In this document: piece after piece, positions 19,210 to 28,571 of the stretch
Numbering within the stretch: the first letter of the stretch is position 1
How the letters are laid out: the number at the start of each line of letters is the position of its first letter
Assembly (NCBI RefSeq): GCF_013240295.1
Contig: NZ_JABETK010000001.1
Span: 2,046,001 to 2,110,000, forward strand
DNA: 64,000 bases
From: Neoaquamicrobium sediminum
GTDB lineage: Bacteria > Pseudomonadota > Alphaproteobacteria > Rhizobiales > Rhizobiaceae
Direction of reading: 5' to 3'
The notes under the pieces: generated by a model
What the model was told of the DNA's origin: nothing
The model's input: the letters and a program-made list of their open reading frames with translations, nothing else
Databases searched by the model: none
Made by a program: the position numbers and the translations under genes

Positions 19210-20304
19210 TCAGCCGCCTTCCGCCATCGCCGCTGGCGCATAATCCGGGCGCGGGGTAGGGATCGGCACGTCGGCATAGCGCGGTGCCTTCGATTCCGGG
19301 CCTGTCGCACCGCCAAGCGCCACGGCGACCGCTACGCGCTCGCGCGTCGGCTCCTTGATATAGGGAGAGGTGTACACGGGGTGCCCTTCGGGACCGCGCG
19401 CTTCGGTGACCGCCTTCCAGTGCGCCTCGGTGCAGATCACCGGACGCAGGTTCACAGCGCTCGGTGCCTCCTTGCCTGAAGGGCGTAGCTGGCCGAGATA
19501 GGGCGCGGTATCCCCCGGGGTCGCAAAGCCGCGCTCCAGCAGATTGGCGGCCTTGTCGGCGCGCGCCTCCACTGTCGGCTCGCCGATCACGACGGCCATC
19601 AGGCTGCGTCCGCCTCGGGTGGCGGTGGCGATCAGGTTGAAGCCGGAGGGGCAGGTGTAGCCCGTCTTCATGCCGTTGGCGCCGTCGAAGCGCATGATCA
19701 GGTCGTTGTGGTTCTCGAGCAGTTTGCCACCGGCCTGCAGGGCTTCCATGCTGAAATAATGCGCGTGTTGGGGGAACTCGTTGCGCAGGGCCATCGCCAG
19801 CACTGCGAGGTCGCGTGCGTTGGTCGTCTGCTCGTCGGCATGAAGCCCGTGGGGATTGACGAAACGTGTGCCGGACATGCCGAGGCGCTGCGCTTCGGCG
19901 TTCATGCGTGCCGCGAACGCGCTGCGCGAGCCAGCAACGCTTTCGGCGAGCGCCGTTGCGATGTCGTTGGCCGACTTGACCATCAATATCTTGATCGCAT
20001 TGTCCACGGTCAACACGGACCCAGGCTTGTAGCCCATCTTGCTGGGCGGCTCCTTTGCGGCGCGCTCGGAGATGCGCACCGGCGAATCGAACGCGATCTC
20101 CCCAGCCTTCACGGCACGAAAAGTCACCAGCACCGTCATTAACTTGGTCAGCGAAGCCGGATACCAGGGCGCAAACGCATCCTCCTGCTCCAGCACCTTG
20201 CCGGTGTTGAGGTCCACAAGAACCGCCGGGCCGGCCTGTGCCGCGCCTGCCGCGAACACGGTCGCCAATGCCAGCCCTATCGTCGGGAAAAAACGCCGCC
20301 GCAT
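19210..20304 (-). CDS. D-alanyl-D-alanine carboxypeptidase (S11)
   Basis: Periplasmic penicillin-binding protein that trims the terminal D-Ala of peptidoglycan stem peptides. The signal peptide ends AAGAAQAG. Active-site motifs are SLTK (nucleophile Ser), SAN and KTG (GMKTGYTC). About 364 residues, with a C-terminal extension after the catalytic domain instead of a clear amphipathic anchor. A TTG two codons upstream is an alternative start. The COG0523 GTPase follows within 4 bases, so they form an operon. Confidence 0.9.
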   Translation of the reverse strand: MRRRFFPTIGLALATVFAAGAAQAGPAVLVDLNTGKVLEQEDAFAPWYPASLTKLMTVLVTFRAVKAGEIAFDSPVRISERAAKEPPSKMGYKPGSVLTVDNAIKILMVKSANDIATALAESVAGSRSAFAARMNAEAQRLGMSGTRFVNPHGLHADEQTTNARDLAVLAMALRNEFPQHAHYFSMEALQAGGKLLENHNDLIMRFDGANGMKTGYTCPSGFNLIATATRGGRSLMAVVIGEPTVEARADKAANLLERGFATPGDTAPYLGQLRPSGKEAPSAVNLRPVICTEAHWKAVTEARGPEGHPVYTSPYIKEPTRERVAVAVALGGATGPESKAPRYADVPIPTPRPDYAPAAMAEGG

Positions 20305-20513
20305 GATCAATCCAAAATCGCCTCTTGCCGAATTCGCCCGCTGGTCATTAAGGTTCCGCCGAGGTGGCGAGCGCCACCCATCATTTGCCGAAACAACAGG
20401 ACCCGGACGTTCACCCCCTGCTATTTAGCCTATGTGACGCCAAGATGGCAAAGCCGTCGTGGTTTGATACCGGTTGGGGAACGAATACGGGGCAAGCATG
20501 AGGGGCTGAGCGG

Positions 20514-21680
20514 ATGCCAATTCTCAATCGCGTCGCGGAGCTGCACGACGAAGTCACCGGATGGCGCCGCCACCTGCACACCATCCCGGAACTTCTCTAC
20601 GATGTGCACCAGACGGCAGCCTTCGTCGAAGGCAAGCTGCGGGAGTTCGACTGCGACGAGGTCGTGCCCGGCCTGGGGCGGACCGGTGTTGTCGGCATCA
20701 TCAAGGGAAACCTCGGCGACGGGCCGACGATCGGCCTGCGGGCCGACATGGACGCGCTGCCGCTCAATGAGATCACAGGCAAACCCTACGCCTCGCAGAC
20801 GCCGGGCAAGATGCACGCCTGCGGCCATGACGGCCACACCGCCATGCTGCTGGGCGCGGCGAAATATCTCGCTGAGACCCGCAATTTCGCGGGCTCCGTC
20901 GCGGTGATCTTCCAGCCGGCCGAGGAAGGTGGCGCCGGCGGCAGGGCCATGGTGCAGGACGGGATGATGGAGCGCTTCGGCATCTCTCGCGTCTTCGGCA
21001 TGCACAACATGCCCGGCCTGCCGGTCGGCCAGTTCGCGATCCGCCCGGGGCCGATCATGGCGGCGACGGCCGAGTTCACCATCACTGTGAAAGGGCGCGG
21101 CGGTCATGCAGCCATGCCGCACGGCACGGTCGATCCGATCGTGATCGCCAGCCAGATCGTGCAGGGCCTGCAGACGATCGCGGCGCGCTCGGTCGATCCG
21201 ATCGATTCGATCGTTGTGTCCGTGACCAAGTTCCACGCGGGCGACGCCTACAACGTCATTCCCCAGGAGGCGCAGCTCGCCGGTACGATCCGTACGCTGC
21301 GCACGGAGGTGGGCGAGGCTTCCCGTGAGCGCATGCGCGCCATCTGCCAGGGCATAGCTGCCGCGCACGGCGCTACCGTCGATGTCGACATCGACGTGAA
21401 CTACCCCGTCACCTTCAACAATGCCGAGGAAACCGAGTTTGCCTCGGGCATCGCCATTGAAGTGGCCGGCGCGCCGCAGGTGAATACCGACATCAACCCG
21501 GTGATGGGCGGCGAGGATTTCTCCTACATGCTGGAGGCCCGTCCCGGCGCCTTCATCTTTGCGGGCAATGGCGACACCGCCAACCTTCACAACCCCGCCT
21601 ACGACTTCAACGACGAGCTGATCCCGCACGGAATTTCGTATTGGGTGCGGCTGACGGAAACCGCGCTCGGACGGGCCTGA
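20514..21680 (+). CDS. M20-family amidohydrolase (hippurate hydrolase-like)
   Basis: Metal-dependent peptidase/amidohydrolase of 388 residues. The metal ligands appear in ACGHDGHTAML, PAEEGGAGG and FGMHNMPG, with the late motif MGGEDFSYML. The inserted dimerisation domain begins near AATAEFTITVKGRGGHAAMPH. Family members hydrolyse N-acyl amino acids such as hippurate or N-acetyl-diaminopimelate; the substrate is not determined. It is divergent from the carboxypeptidase gene with a 209-bp shared promoter region in which I saw no clear motif. Confidence 0.88.
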   Translation: MPILNRVAELHDEVTGWRRHLHTIPELLYDVHQTAAFVEGKLREFDCDEVVPGLGRTGVVGIIKGNLGDGPTIGLRADMDALPLNEITGKPYASQTPGKMHACGHDGHTAMLLGAAKYLAETRNFAGSVAVIFQPAEEGGAGGRAMVQDGMMERFGISRVFGMHNMPGLPVGQFAIRPGPIMAATAEFTITVKGRGGHAAMPHGTVDPIVIASQIVQGLQTIAARSVDPIDSIVVSVTKFHAGDAYNVIPQEAQLAGTIRTLRTEVGEASRERMRAICQGIAAAHGATVDVDIDVNYPVTFNNAEETEFASGIAIEVAGAPQVNTDINPVMGGEDFSYMLEARPGAFIFAGNGDTANLHNPAYDFNDELIPHGISYWVRLTETALGRA

Positions 21681-21745
21681 CAGGCCCGTTCGTCGGCCCC
21701 AAAACGGTTGGCGAAAGCCCGCGAAACGTCTATACCGCGCTCAGC

Positions 21746-21822
21746 GGTCCCGTAGCTCAGCAGGATAGAGCATCAGATTCCTAATCTGAGGGTCACAGGT
21801 TCGAATCCTGTCGGGATCACCA
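21746..21822 (+). tRNA. tRNA-Arg (anticodon CCU)
   Basis: A full cloverleaf reads in order: acceptor GGTCCCG/CGGGATC, D-arm GCTC..GAGC, anticodon stem TCAGA/TCTGA around loop TTCCTAA, and T-arm ACAGG-TTCGAAT-CCTGT. CCA is encoded at the 3' end. The loop gives anticodon CCT, reading AGG. No second copy of its 3' end (an attachment repeat) was noticed in the window. Confidence 0.95.
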
Positions 21823-22105
21823 GCGCTCTCTTCCCGCAGAAAAAGTTTGCCGTGGCGCTTCAAGTGATTGGTGGCCACTGCGTACCGCTTCGCATTCATC
21901 TCCAAAAGCTATGCGCGCGTGCAAAAGTGTATGCCCGAGGGATCGCCGGTACGTTCGATTGCCGTAGCCCGGTAATGGTCTCTCTGCGGCATAGGCTCGC
22001 CATCACGGCGGGCTGACACAGCCGTTTCAATGCAAGTCAGCGCAATCCGGATGCCGTTCCGCGGTGGGGTCGATGCTGCTCGCGGTTTTTGCACAGGAGG
22101 CATTC

Positions 22106-25073
22106 ATGGCAGATAGGGCGAAGGCTTGGCGCGGGCGCCTTTTGGGCGCGATCGCGGTCGGTCTTTTGGTTTCGACGGGAGCGGGCCCGTCCATGGCATC
22201 TGGGGAGGCACCCGCTGCCGTGACCCGCAAATTCGAGAAGCACGAGGCTTTGTGGGCGAAGCTCGCGGCCAACCCCGAGGCGCGGCTGCCCGTCATCGTG
22301 CGTTTCGACATGCCCGCGCTGCCCGATGCCGCCAGCTTCGCGAGCCCGGCTGCGGCGGACGAGGCCCATACAAAGGCAATCCGTGCCGCGCAGGACAGGA
22401 TCCTCGCGACGGCTTTCCCGCAAGGCGCACTGTCTTCCGCGTCAGCGGCGGAGAAGAATCTCAAACGCATGGACTTCTCGCCGATGTTCGGCATCGTTGC
22501 CAGCGCGGACGAGATCGCGCGCCTTGCCACCGATCCGAACGTGACCCTCATCCAGGAGGATCGCCTCAGCAAGCCGTCACTGAACGAGTCGCTGCCGCTG
22601 ATCCAGATGCCGGCAATGTATGCGGCCGGCGCAACGGGCAACGGGCACCACGTGGCTGTGCTCGACACCGGCGGCCGGCGTAGCCATCAATTCCTTTCGA
22701 GCCGTATCAATTCCGAAGCCTGCTACAACACAACCGGGATCCAGGGTTCCGTCAGCCAGTGTCCGGGTGGCGCCAGTTCCTCGACCGCCACGGGATCGGG
22801 CGAGGACTGCACGGCGAGCAACATCTATGGATGCGGGCACGGCACGCATGTTGCCGGCACGGTCGCCGGTTACAATACCTCGCCTGCCTCGGGACAGCCG
22901 ACAAGCGGTGTCGCTCGCGACGCGCGTCTCATTTCGATCAACGTGTTTTCCCGCTTTCCAGCGAACTCGAGCAGCCCTTGCGGTGCAATTTCCGGATACA
23001 CCCATTGCGTCCTGACCTTCGACACGGACCAGATACGCGGGCTGGAGAGGGTCTATGCGCTGCGCAACACCTATAAAATTGCAGCCGTCAATATGAGCCT
23101 GGGTGGCGGGGAGGTTTCCGCACACTGCGACAACGACGCGCGCAAGCCGATCATCGACCAGCTAAAGGCCGCCCGCATCGCAACGGTGATTGCGGCGGGC
23201 AATGACGGCTACGATTCCGCCGTCGGAGCGCCGGGTTGTATTTCCAGCGCGGTCACGGTGGGTTCGTCCACCAAGTGGGACTTCCGGTCCGACTTCTCCA
23301 ACTGGGGCAATCTGATCGACGTGGTCGCACCGGGCTCGGACATCTATTCGTCCTACATCAACGGCAGCGCCAACAACTACTTCTCCTTCAGTTCGGGGAC
23401 CTCAATGGCGTCGCCTCACGTTGCGGGTGCGTTCGCGGCGCTGCGCAACGCCTTCCCCAACGCCACAGTCGATCAGATCGAGAACGCGCTCAAATCGACG
23501 GGCGAGGGTATTTCCTCGGCAGGGGTGGTGAAGCCGCGTATCAACGTCAACGATGCGCGCATCGTGCTCGGCGGTGGAACGCCGCCACCACCTCCAACCG
23601 GGCCTGCAAACAACCACTTCGTTAACCGGATCACGGTGCCGCTCCCGGCTGTCGGCGGTACGCGGACGGTCACTGGCTCGAATGTCGGCGGAACTGCAGA
23701 GGGCGGCGAGCCGATCCATGCTGGCAAGCACAGTGCGCTCAACAGCGTGTGGTGGCGTTATACGCCGACTGCGTCGGGGCCCATCACCATCGATACGCTC
23801 GGCAGCAATTTCGACACCGTTCTCGCCGTCTACCGGGGTCGTCTGTTGGCTCGCTGGCGGAAGTCGCCTCCAACGACGATGCCGATTACTACACGATCCA
23901 GTCGCAGGTCAGATTCAACGCCACTGCGGGCGTCGAATACCAGATCGCGGTCGCCGGCTACATGAACGAGGCAGGCAACATACGCCTCAGCGTGCATGGT
24001 GGTGTGGCGGCGGCACCGGCCAACGACAATTTCGTCGACAGGCAGAATGTAAATCCGCCTTCGCGCGCTGGCTCGCGTCGAACCGTTGCCGGTTCGACTG
24101 TGCTTGCGACCGCAGAGCGCTTCGAGCCCTACCACGCCGGCTGGAGAAACTCGCGCAACAGTGTCTGGTATCGTTTTACGCCACAGAGCACGGGCCGGGT
24201 GACGATCGATACCAGAGGCAGCGATTTCGATACTATCCTGGCGGTCTATTCCCGCAACAGCCTGCGTCACCTCACCGAGGTCGCATCAAACAACAACACC
24301 GTTGGCCTCGGGCGCCAGTCGCGGGTCAGCTTCCGGGCACTTGCTGGGCGCCAATACCAGATCGCGATTACCGGATACGCCAACCGAGGCGGGAATCTAA
24401 GACTTAACATCACCGGTGGGGAGCCAGTCAGGCGATCGTCGGCGCTGGACAACACTGCGGCTGCCGACAGGGTCAATGGCTCGTCTGCTCCATCACAAGC
24501 TGTCGACGGGGTATCCTCCAACGCTGCAGCGCAGTCCGTAAGCCCATCAGCTGCAACACTGCCGCTGTTGCAGCAGGGCAAGCCGTTACGGGGGCAGGCG
24601 ATACGAATGACATCGCAACCGGCTTAAAGCCGGCGCCGACCAGCAGCGTCGACGGTGTAAAGCTTGTCAGCACGATCGTGGCTTCAGGCACTGATGGCTC
24701 GCTGCCGGATGGTGGGGACGAGAGCGTTGCGATGCTGGCCGTTACGAATGCCGGCAGCCGGGCGGCTAGGCTCACGGCGGTGCTGTCGGTCGTCTCGGCG
24801 GACGGTGTTTCAATTCCGGTTCCGGCAGGGCTGTCGATCTGCCGGACCGACGCAAGCAGCGGAACATGCGTCGGCGTCAAGGCGACGTCCGTGGTCTTTG
24901 ATGCCGAACCGGATCGCGTGATCACATTCGCGGCGTTTGCCAGCAGTCGCGAGGACGTGAGCGCGCTTCAATCCGGCCACGGCGTTCTTCAGGTCCGGTT
25001 CCGGCAGGGTAATGACACCATTGGAACTGCCAGCCTGGAAATCGGCGGTACGCACGTAATCGGTTCGCTGTAG
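22106..25073 (+). CDS. Secreted S8 subtilase with C-terminal repeats, two frame breaks
   Basis: Extracellular serine protease, about 989 residues after repair. ATG 22106 follows AGGAGG by 5 bases. A signal peptide and an inhibitor-like propeptide (to about 165) precede the catalytic domain: Asp187 in VAVLDTGG, His245 in GHGTHVAG, oxyanion Asn366 in AAGNDG, Ser433 in GTSMASP. A Pro hinge (GGTPPPPP) leads to two tandem PPC-like beta domains, each with VWWRYTP or VWYRFTP, then FDT, then YQIA. The first break is at the four-G run near 23837; the second is between about 24530 and 24592, best fixed at the five-G run near 24588. Each is repaired by one added G. The tail has no recognised domain. Confidence 0.85.
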
Positions 25074-25100
25074 CGCTCTCCAGCGGTAGGTCTGAAAGTC

Positions 25101-25131
25101 AAAAGCCCCGCGGCCGAAAGGCTGCGGGGCT
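25101..25131 (-). terminator. GNRA-capped hairpin, terminator on the minus strand
   Basis: AGCCCCGCGGCC-GAAA-GGCTGCGGGGCT is a 12-bp stem, followed on the minus strand by TTTTG. A weak minus-strand promoter (TTGAGG at 25209-25204, TATGAA at 25185-25180, 18-base spacer) lies upstream. A second small transcript of about 75 nt is possible but poorly supported. The hairpin may also limit read-through from the subtilase. Confidence 0.5.
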
Positions 25132-25238
25132 GTTGCCTGAGCGACCCCCTCTCCGGGCGTTGCATTCATGGGTGACAGATTCATACCGCTGGGGCAAGTC
25201 AGCCCTCAAGCGTCCGGGGAGAAAAAGCTCCAGAAACA

Positions 25239-25348
25239 GAAAAACCCGCCGGGGGAGGAGGATCCGGCGGGTCAATCTGAAGCGCGGCAAGGGAGGAGGT
25301 TCGCCGCGCCAGGTTGTCGGCTTTCTGGGAGGAGGAAGATCGCCGACA
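25239..25348 (-). ncRNA. Small RNA with three CCUCCUCCC-loop hairpins (cuckoo/CcsR-like)
   Basis: Read on the minus strand, three consecutive hairpins each expose CCTCCTCCC in the loop (loops at 25335-25327, 25299-25291 and 25261-25253). The stems are TGTCGGC/GCCGACA, GCGCGGC/GCCGCGC and ACCCGCCGG/CCGGCGGGT. The third is followed by TTTTTC and acts as the terminator. A promoter at 25382-25355 (TTGAAT, 16 bases, CTATCT) would start transcription near 25348, at the foot of the first hairpin, giving about 110 nt. CCUCCUCCC is an anti-Shine-Dalgarno sequence known in alphaproteobacterial stress sRNAs. I saw no DUF1127 gene beside it. Confidence 0.75.
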
Positions 25349-25354
25349 CCGGTG

Positions 25355-25382
25355 AGATAGAAATTGCCGTTCACGAATTCAA
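25355..25382 (-). promoter_or_regulatory. Candidate promoter of the triple-hairpin sRNA
   Basis: TTGAAT (25382-25377) and CTATCT (25360-25355) are 16 bases apart, about 7 bases before the first stem. TTGAA-type -35 boxes fit both the housekeeping and RpoH classes of alphaproteobacteria; the sigma factor cannot be decided by eye. Confidence 0.45.
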
Positions 25383-25529
25383 TTGCAGAATCTGCATGGC
25401 TGCCTTGCGAGAACGGCTGCGCCGTTCCGCCGCACGTTCAGAAGCGATCCGCGCCTCGCGTGGTGCTGCTGGACAGCGCCTTCGCTGGGGTCCATGATCC
25501 TCTTGTCTCAGGAGAGGAGGCCCCGAATC

Positions 25530-25784
25530 ATGGGCATTGAAAGTCTTATCGTCTTCATTCTTATCGGTGCGATTGCGGGCTGGCTGGCTGGCCAGTTGGT
25601 CAAGGGCTACGGGTTCGGACTGCTGGGCAATATCGTGGTCGGCATCGTCGGCGCGTTCATTGCCGGGTTCCTGTTCCCCGCGCTTGGCATCAGCCTGGGT
25701 AGCGGCGTCATCGCAGCCATCATCCACGCCACGATAGGCGCGGTGATCCTGCTGGTGCTCATCAGGCTCATCAAACAGGCCTAG
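25530..25784 (+). CDS. GlsB/YeaQ/YmgE-family membrane protein
   Basis: An 84-residue inner-membrane protein with three hydrophobic segments and the family signature GAIAGWLAGQLVKGYGFGLLGNIVVGIVGAF (residues about 11-41). Transglycosylase-associated/stress-response proteins of this type are common, with no known reaction. A GGAGAGGAGG ribosome site precedes the ATG. The 456 bases upstream hold only the hairpin and sRNA of the opposite strand. No EcfG-type box was seen before it, unlike its neighbours. Confidence 0.88.
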   Translation: MGIESLIVFILIGAIAGWLAGQLVKGYGFGLLGNIVVGIVGAFIAGFLFPALGISLGSGVIAAIIHATIGAVILLVLIRLIKQA

Positions 25785-25799
25785 GGCTCTGCGCCGGCG

Positions 25800-26114
25800 C
25801 TAACGGCGCCGGCTGCCCAGTATCGCGGCTGCGGCGACGGTCAGAGCCACCAGCCCCACCACTGCAACGGTCCGCGTCGGATTGGCGCGGATCGTTTCCT
25901 CGAAATCGTGAGCGCGCCGGCGGATGACGGGCAAAGCGTCCGATACGCGTTCCGCAAGTTCTGCATAAAGATCGCTGGCCTGGTCGCGCGTGTCGCGATA
26001 GGCGCTGCTGCCTTGCCGGGACGCAGCCTTTCCGAGAGCCGCGACTTCCTTGCGCAGCGCCCCGATTTCCTTATGGAGGTCGAGTGAGGACTGGTGTCTT
26101 GAGAAAAGCGCCAT
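25800..26114 (-). CDS. DUF883/ElaB-like membrane-anchored stress protein
   Basis: A 104-residue protein with an N-terminal coiled-coil-prone helix (LDLHKEIGALRKEVAALGKA) and a C-terminal membrane anchor (about 83-100) ending GSRRR. The layout matches ElaB/YqjD proteins, which tether to the inner membrane and bind ribosomes in stationary phase; ribosome binding here is inference. An EcfG-type promoter with a hairpin leader lies upstream. It converges with the GlsB-like gene with a 15-base gap. Confidence 0.75.
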   Translation of the reverse strand: MALFSRHQSSLDLHKEIGALRKEVAALGKAASRQGSSAYRDTRDQASDLYAELAERVSDALPVIRRRAHDFEETIRANPTRTVAVVGLVALTVAAAAILGSRRR

Positions 26115-26150
26115 GCTGTAAACTCCATGCCTGAAAGGGTCAGCGCCAAG

Positions 26151-26174
26151 CCGCCGCTGCGAAGGCAGCGGCGG
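26151..26174 (-). other. Strong hairpin in the 5' leader of the DUF883-like gene
   Basis: CCGCCGCTGC-GAAG-GCAGCGGCGG, a perfect 10-bp stem lying between the EcfG-type promoter and the ATG at 26114. It could be a 5' stabiliser. It could also weakly terminate the TRAP operon, whose 3' end is 93 bases away. Confidence 0.55.
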
Positions 26175-26186
26175 TGCTGTAGTGGC

Positions 26187-26212
26187 AACGGAATTGCGTG
26201 GCAAATGGTTCC
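26187..26212 (-). promoter_or_regulatory. EcfG-type promoter for the DUF883-like gene
   Basis: On the minus strand GGAAC (26212-26208) and CGTT (26190-26187) are 17 bases apart. This matches the general stress consensus seen repeatedly in this window. Confidence 0.65.
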
Positions 26213-26266
26213 GTCCGGACGGCGGGCACGACGTAGGCCGCGGCGCCCGCCCTCGGGAGCGGCCGG

Positions 26267-28459
26267 TCAGTCCAGGCCTCTTGCGATGGTGCGCGTTCCG
26301 ACGAGACCCTTCTGGTAGACGAAGACCCCCACGGCAATCACGAGACCGGCGATGTCGGTCGCCAGCCCGCCCTTGATCATCGCCAGGGCTCCTGCCAGCA
26401 GCAGCACACGCATGACTGCGTTGAGCGGACCGAAGAACCATGCCTGCACGGCTGCCGAAAGCAGGTAGACGCCAAGGCAGGCGGTTGCGAACACGTGCAG
26501 GATTTCGAGCCACGAGCCCTGCATGAGCAGCGCCTGAGAATAGAAGAACATGAACGGCACCACGAAGGCGGCGAGGCCGAACTTGAAGGCTTCCACCGAT
26601 GTTCGCATCGGATCGGATCCTGACAGTGCAGCCCCGGCGTAGGCTGCCAGCGCGACCGGCGGCGTGATCGCGGACATCACTGCGTAGTAAAACACGAAGA
26701 AATGCGCGGTCAGCACCGGTATGCCCAGCGAGATCAGGCCCGGCGCGACGACGGCGGCCGCGACCGCATAGGCCGCGGTCGTCGGCATGCCCATGCCGAG
26801 AATGATCGATATGCACATCGCAAAGAACAAGGCCAGCAACTGGTTCTGTTCCGCGATGCCGAGGAGCAGGGTGGAGAAGCGCGCGCCGACGCCCGTCAGT
26901 GCGATAACGCCGACGATGATGCCCGCGCATGCGCAGACGGCGACGAGCTGTATCGACATCTTGGCGGCAAGTTCGAAGGCGCCGAGGATGGCGCGCGGTC
27001 CCATGCGGTGCGGGGTCAGCCAGCTTACCACTGCGGCAGACACCATCGCCAGCGTGCCGGCCCGGATCACCGAGTAGCCCGCGAAGAGCGAATAGATCAG
27101 GATCACGATCGGGAAGAACAGATAGGCCTGCTTCAGGAGTTCCTTGAAGACAGGCAATTCCTTCTTCGGCAGGCCCTTCATGCCCAGCTTGGTCGCCTGC
27201 AGGTCGACCATGAAGTAGATGGAGGCGAAATAGAGGATTGACGGGATCAGTGCCGCGATCACGATCTCGGTGTAGGGGATGCCCGTCACCTCGGCCATGA
27301 TGAAGGCGCCGGCACCCATGATCGGCGGCATGATCTGTCCACCCGACGAAGCGGCAGCCTCGATCGCGCCGGCGCTCTTGGCGGGGTAGCCGACGCGTTT
27401 CATCAACGGGATCGTCAGCGAGCCGGTGGAGACGACGTTGCCGGCCGACGTGCCGTTGATCATGCCCATCAGGCCTGATGCGAAAACCGCCACCTTGGCC
27501 GGGCCGCCACGTGCTCGACCCGCGGCGGCAAAGGCGAAATTGACGAAATAGTCGCCGACCTTCGACGCCTGCAGGAAGGCCGCAAAAGTGATGAACAGGA
27601 TGATGTAGGTGGACGACACGGCGACGGGGTCCCCGAGGATGCCCTGGTCCGTGTAGATGTAGGTGAAAAAGCGCTCGGGCGTGTAGCCGCGATGCGCCAG
27701 GAAGCCCGGCAGGTAGGGACCTGCGAAGGAATAGATAATGAACACGCAGGCGATGGCGACAAGCGCAAGGCCTGCGACGCGACGCGTTAGTTCGAGGATG
27801 AGCAGGGCGCCCACGAGGGCCGCATGGAAATCGGCGGGTTGTGCCAGCGCGGTACCCGCGCGCAGGCGGATCGCCTGGACGTTGAAGAGGATGTACCCGG
27901 CGACCGTTACGGCCGCGATGGCCAGCAGAAGGTCCGACCAGTGAACACCGTCCCGGTCCTTGCGCGGGAAGAACCAGCTTCCGGCAATTGCCGCGATGGT
28001 GCCGACGATCAGCGGCAGGCCGTAGCTGCCGAAAACCATGGCAGGCGGGCGAACGAGCCCGGCTGTCCACCACGCAGCCCAGGCGAAGCCGACCATGGCC
28101 GCGCCGTAAAGCACACCGGCAGCAGCGACCAGAGCGATCGCGGTTTCAAGCGGCTTGAGCTTCAGGAAACGCGTGCTGGCGTCGGTGCCGCCAACATTGC
28201 TCGAAGAAAACAGGATGAAGCCAATGAGCAGGCCGCCGGCGACATGGGTCACACGATAGGCCCAGGTCTCCAGCGGATAGAAGTTCATCACCCCGATGTG
28301 GAAAACCGTGTAGGCGATGCACAGCGCCATCAGCAACCAGCCCAGGCGCGCGCCGGTGAAATCGCGCTGATTGGTGGCCAGTGCTTCCTCGTCGGCCCCG
28401 CTGGATACGATCCGCTCGACGGGTGCGGCGTCCGTCCTGATTTTTTCTGCTTCGGTCAT
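26267..28459 (-). CDS. TRAP transporter fused permease (4TM+12TM, TAXI type)
   Basis: Fused small and large membrane subunits of a TRAP transporter (730 residues), which uses an ion gradient to import substrate from the TAXI binding protein. The N-terminal part has the small-subunit-like helices. The large DctM-like part includes SSTYIILFITFAAFLQASKVGDYF, GNVVSTGSLTIPLMKRVGYP and MIGMGMPT-like IILGMGMPTTAAYAVAAAVV. A GGGAGG site precedes the ATG. It follows the TAXI gene by 112 bases containing a hairpin. The substrate is unknown; TAXI systems handle glutamate, dicarboxylates and others. Confidence 0.9.
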   Translation of the reverse strand: MTEAEKIRTDAAPVERIVSSGADEEALATNQRDFTGARLGWLLMALCIAYTVFHIGVMNFYPLETWAYRVTHVAGGLLIGFILFSSSNVGGTDASTRFLKLKPLETAIALVAAAGVLYGAAMVGFAWAAWWTAGLVRPPAMVFGSYGLPLIVGTIAAIAGSWFFPRKDRDGVHWSDLLLAIAAVTVAGYILFNVQAIRLRAGTALAQPADFHAALVGALLILELTRRVAGLALVAIACVFIIYSFAGPYLPGFLAHRGYTPERFFTYIYTDQGILGDPVAVSSTYIILFITFAAFLQASKVGDYFVNFAFAAAGRARGGPAKVAVFASGLMGMINGTSAGNVVSTGSLTIPLMKRVGYPAKSAGAIEAAASSGGQIMPPIMGAGAFIMAEVTGIPYTEIVIAALIPSILYFASIYFMVDLQATKLGMKGLPKKELPVFKELLKQAYLFFPIVILIYSLFAGYSVIRAGTLAMVSAAVVSWLTPHRMGPRAILGAFELAAKMSIQLVAVCACAGIIVGVIALTGVGARFSTLLLGIAEQNQLLALFFAMCISIILGMGMPTTAAYAVAAAVVAPGLISLGIPVLTAHFFVFYYAVMSAITPPVALAAYAGAALSGSDPMRTSVEAFKFGLAAFVVPFMFFYSQALLMQGSWLEILHVFATACLGVYLLSAAVQAWFFGPLNAVMRVLLLAGALAMIKGGLATDIAGLVIAVGVFVYQKGLVGTRTIARGLD

Positions 28460-28522
28460 GGCTGTCCTCCCTGGCGTGCGCGTGCGTCTGCAGCGCCACT
28501 GCCGATACTTGCCGTGAGCGGA

Positions 28523-28555
28523 GGCCGGCGCCGATCGGATTGATCGCCGCCGGCC
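28523..28555 (-). other. Hairpin between TAXI receptor and TRAP permease genes
   Basis: GGCCGGCGCCGATC and GATCGCCGCCGGCC form a 14-bp stem with one mismatch and a 5-base loop, with no T-run. Its position after the binding-protein gene suggests stabilisation of the receptor mRNA and lower permease output. Confidence 0.55.
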
Positions 28556-28571
28556 AGATCGCCTCGCGCGA

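Noticed and set aside
18099-19316. Extended N-terminus of the COG0523 GTPase back to 19316
   Set aside because: The added Arg-rich residues lie inside the carboxypeptidase gene; the family start IAVSILTGFLGAGKT fits GTG 19205.
21746-22105. Genomic island attachment site at tRNA-Arg
   Set aside because: No repeat of the tRNA 3' end and no integrase gene were seen; the xerD at 14.5 kb is the housekeeping type.
25099-25374. Minus-strand frame of 91 codons with Pro/Arg/Leu-rich translation
   Set aside because: It is composed of the sRNA hairpins and two terminators; the sequence constraint is on stems and CCTCCTCCC loops, not on codons.
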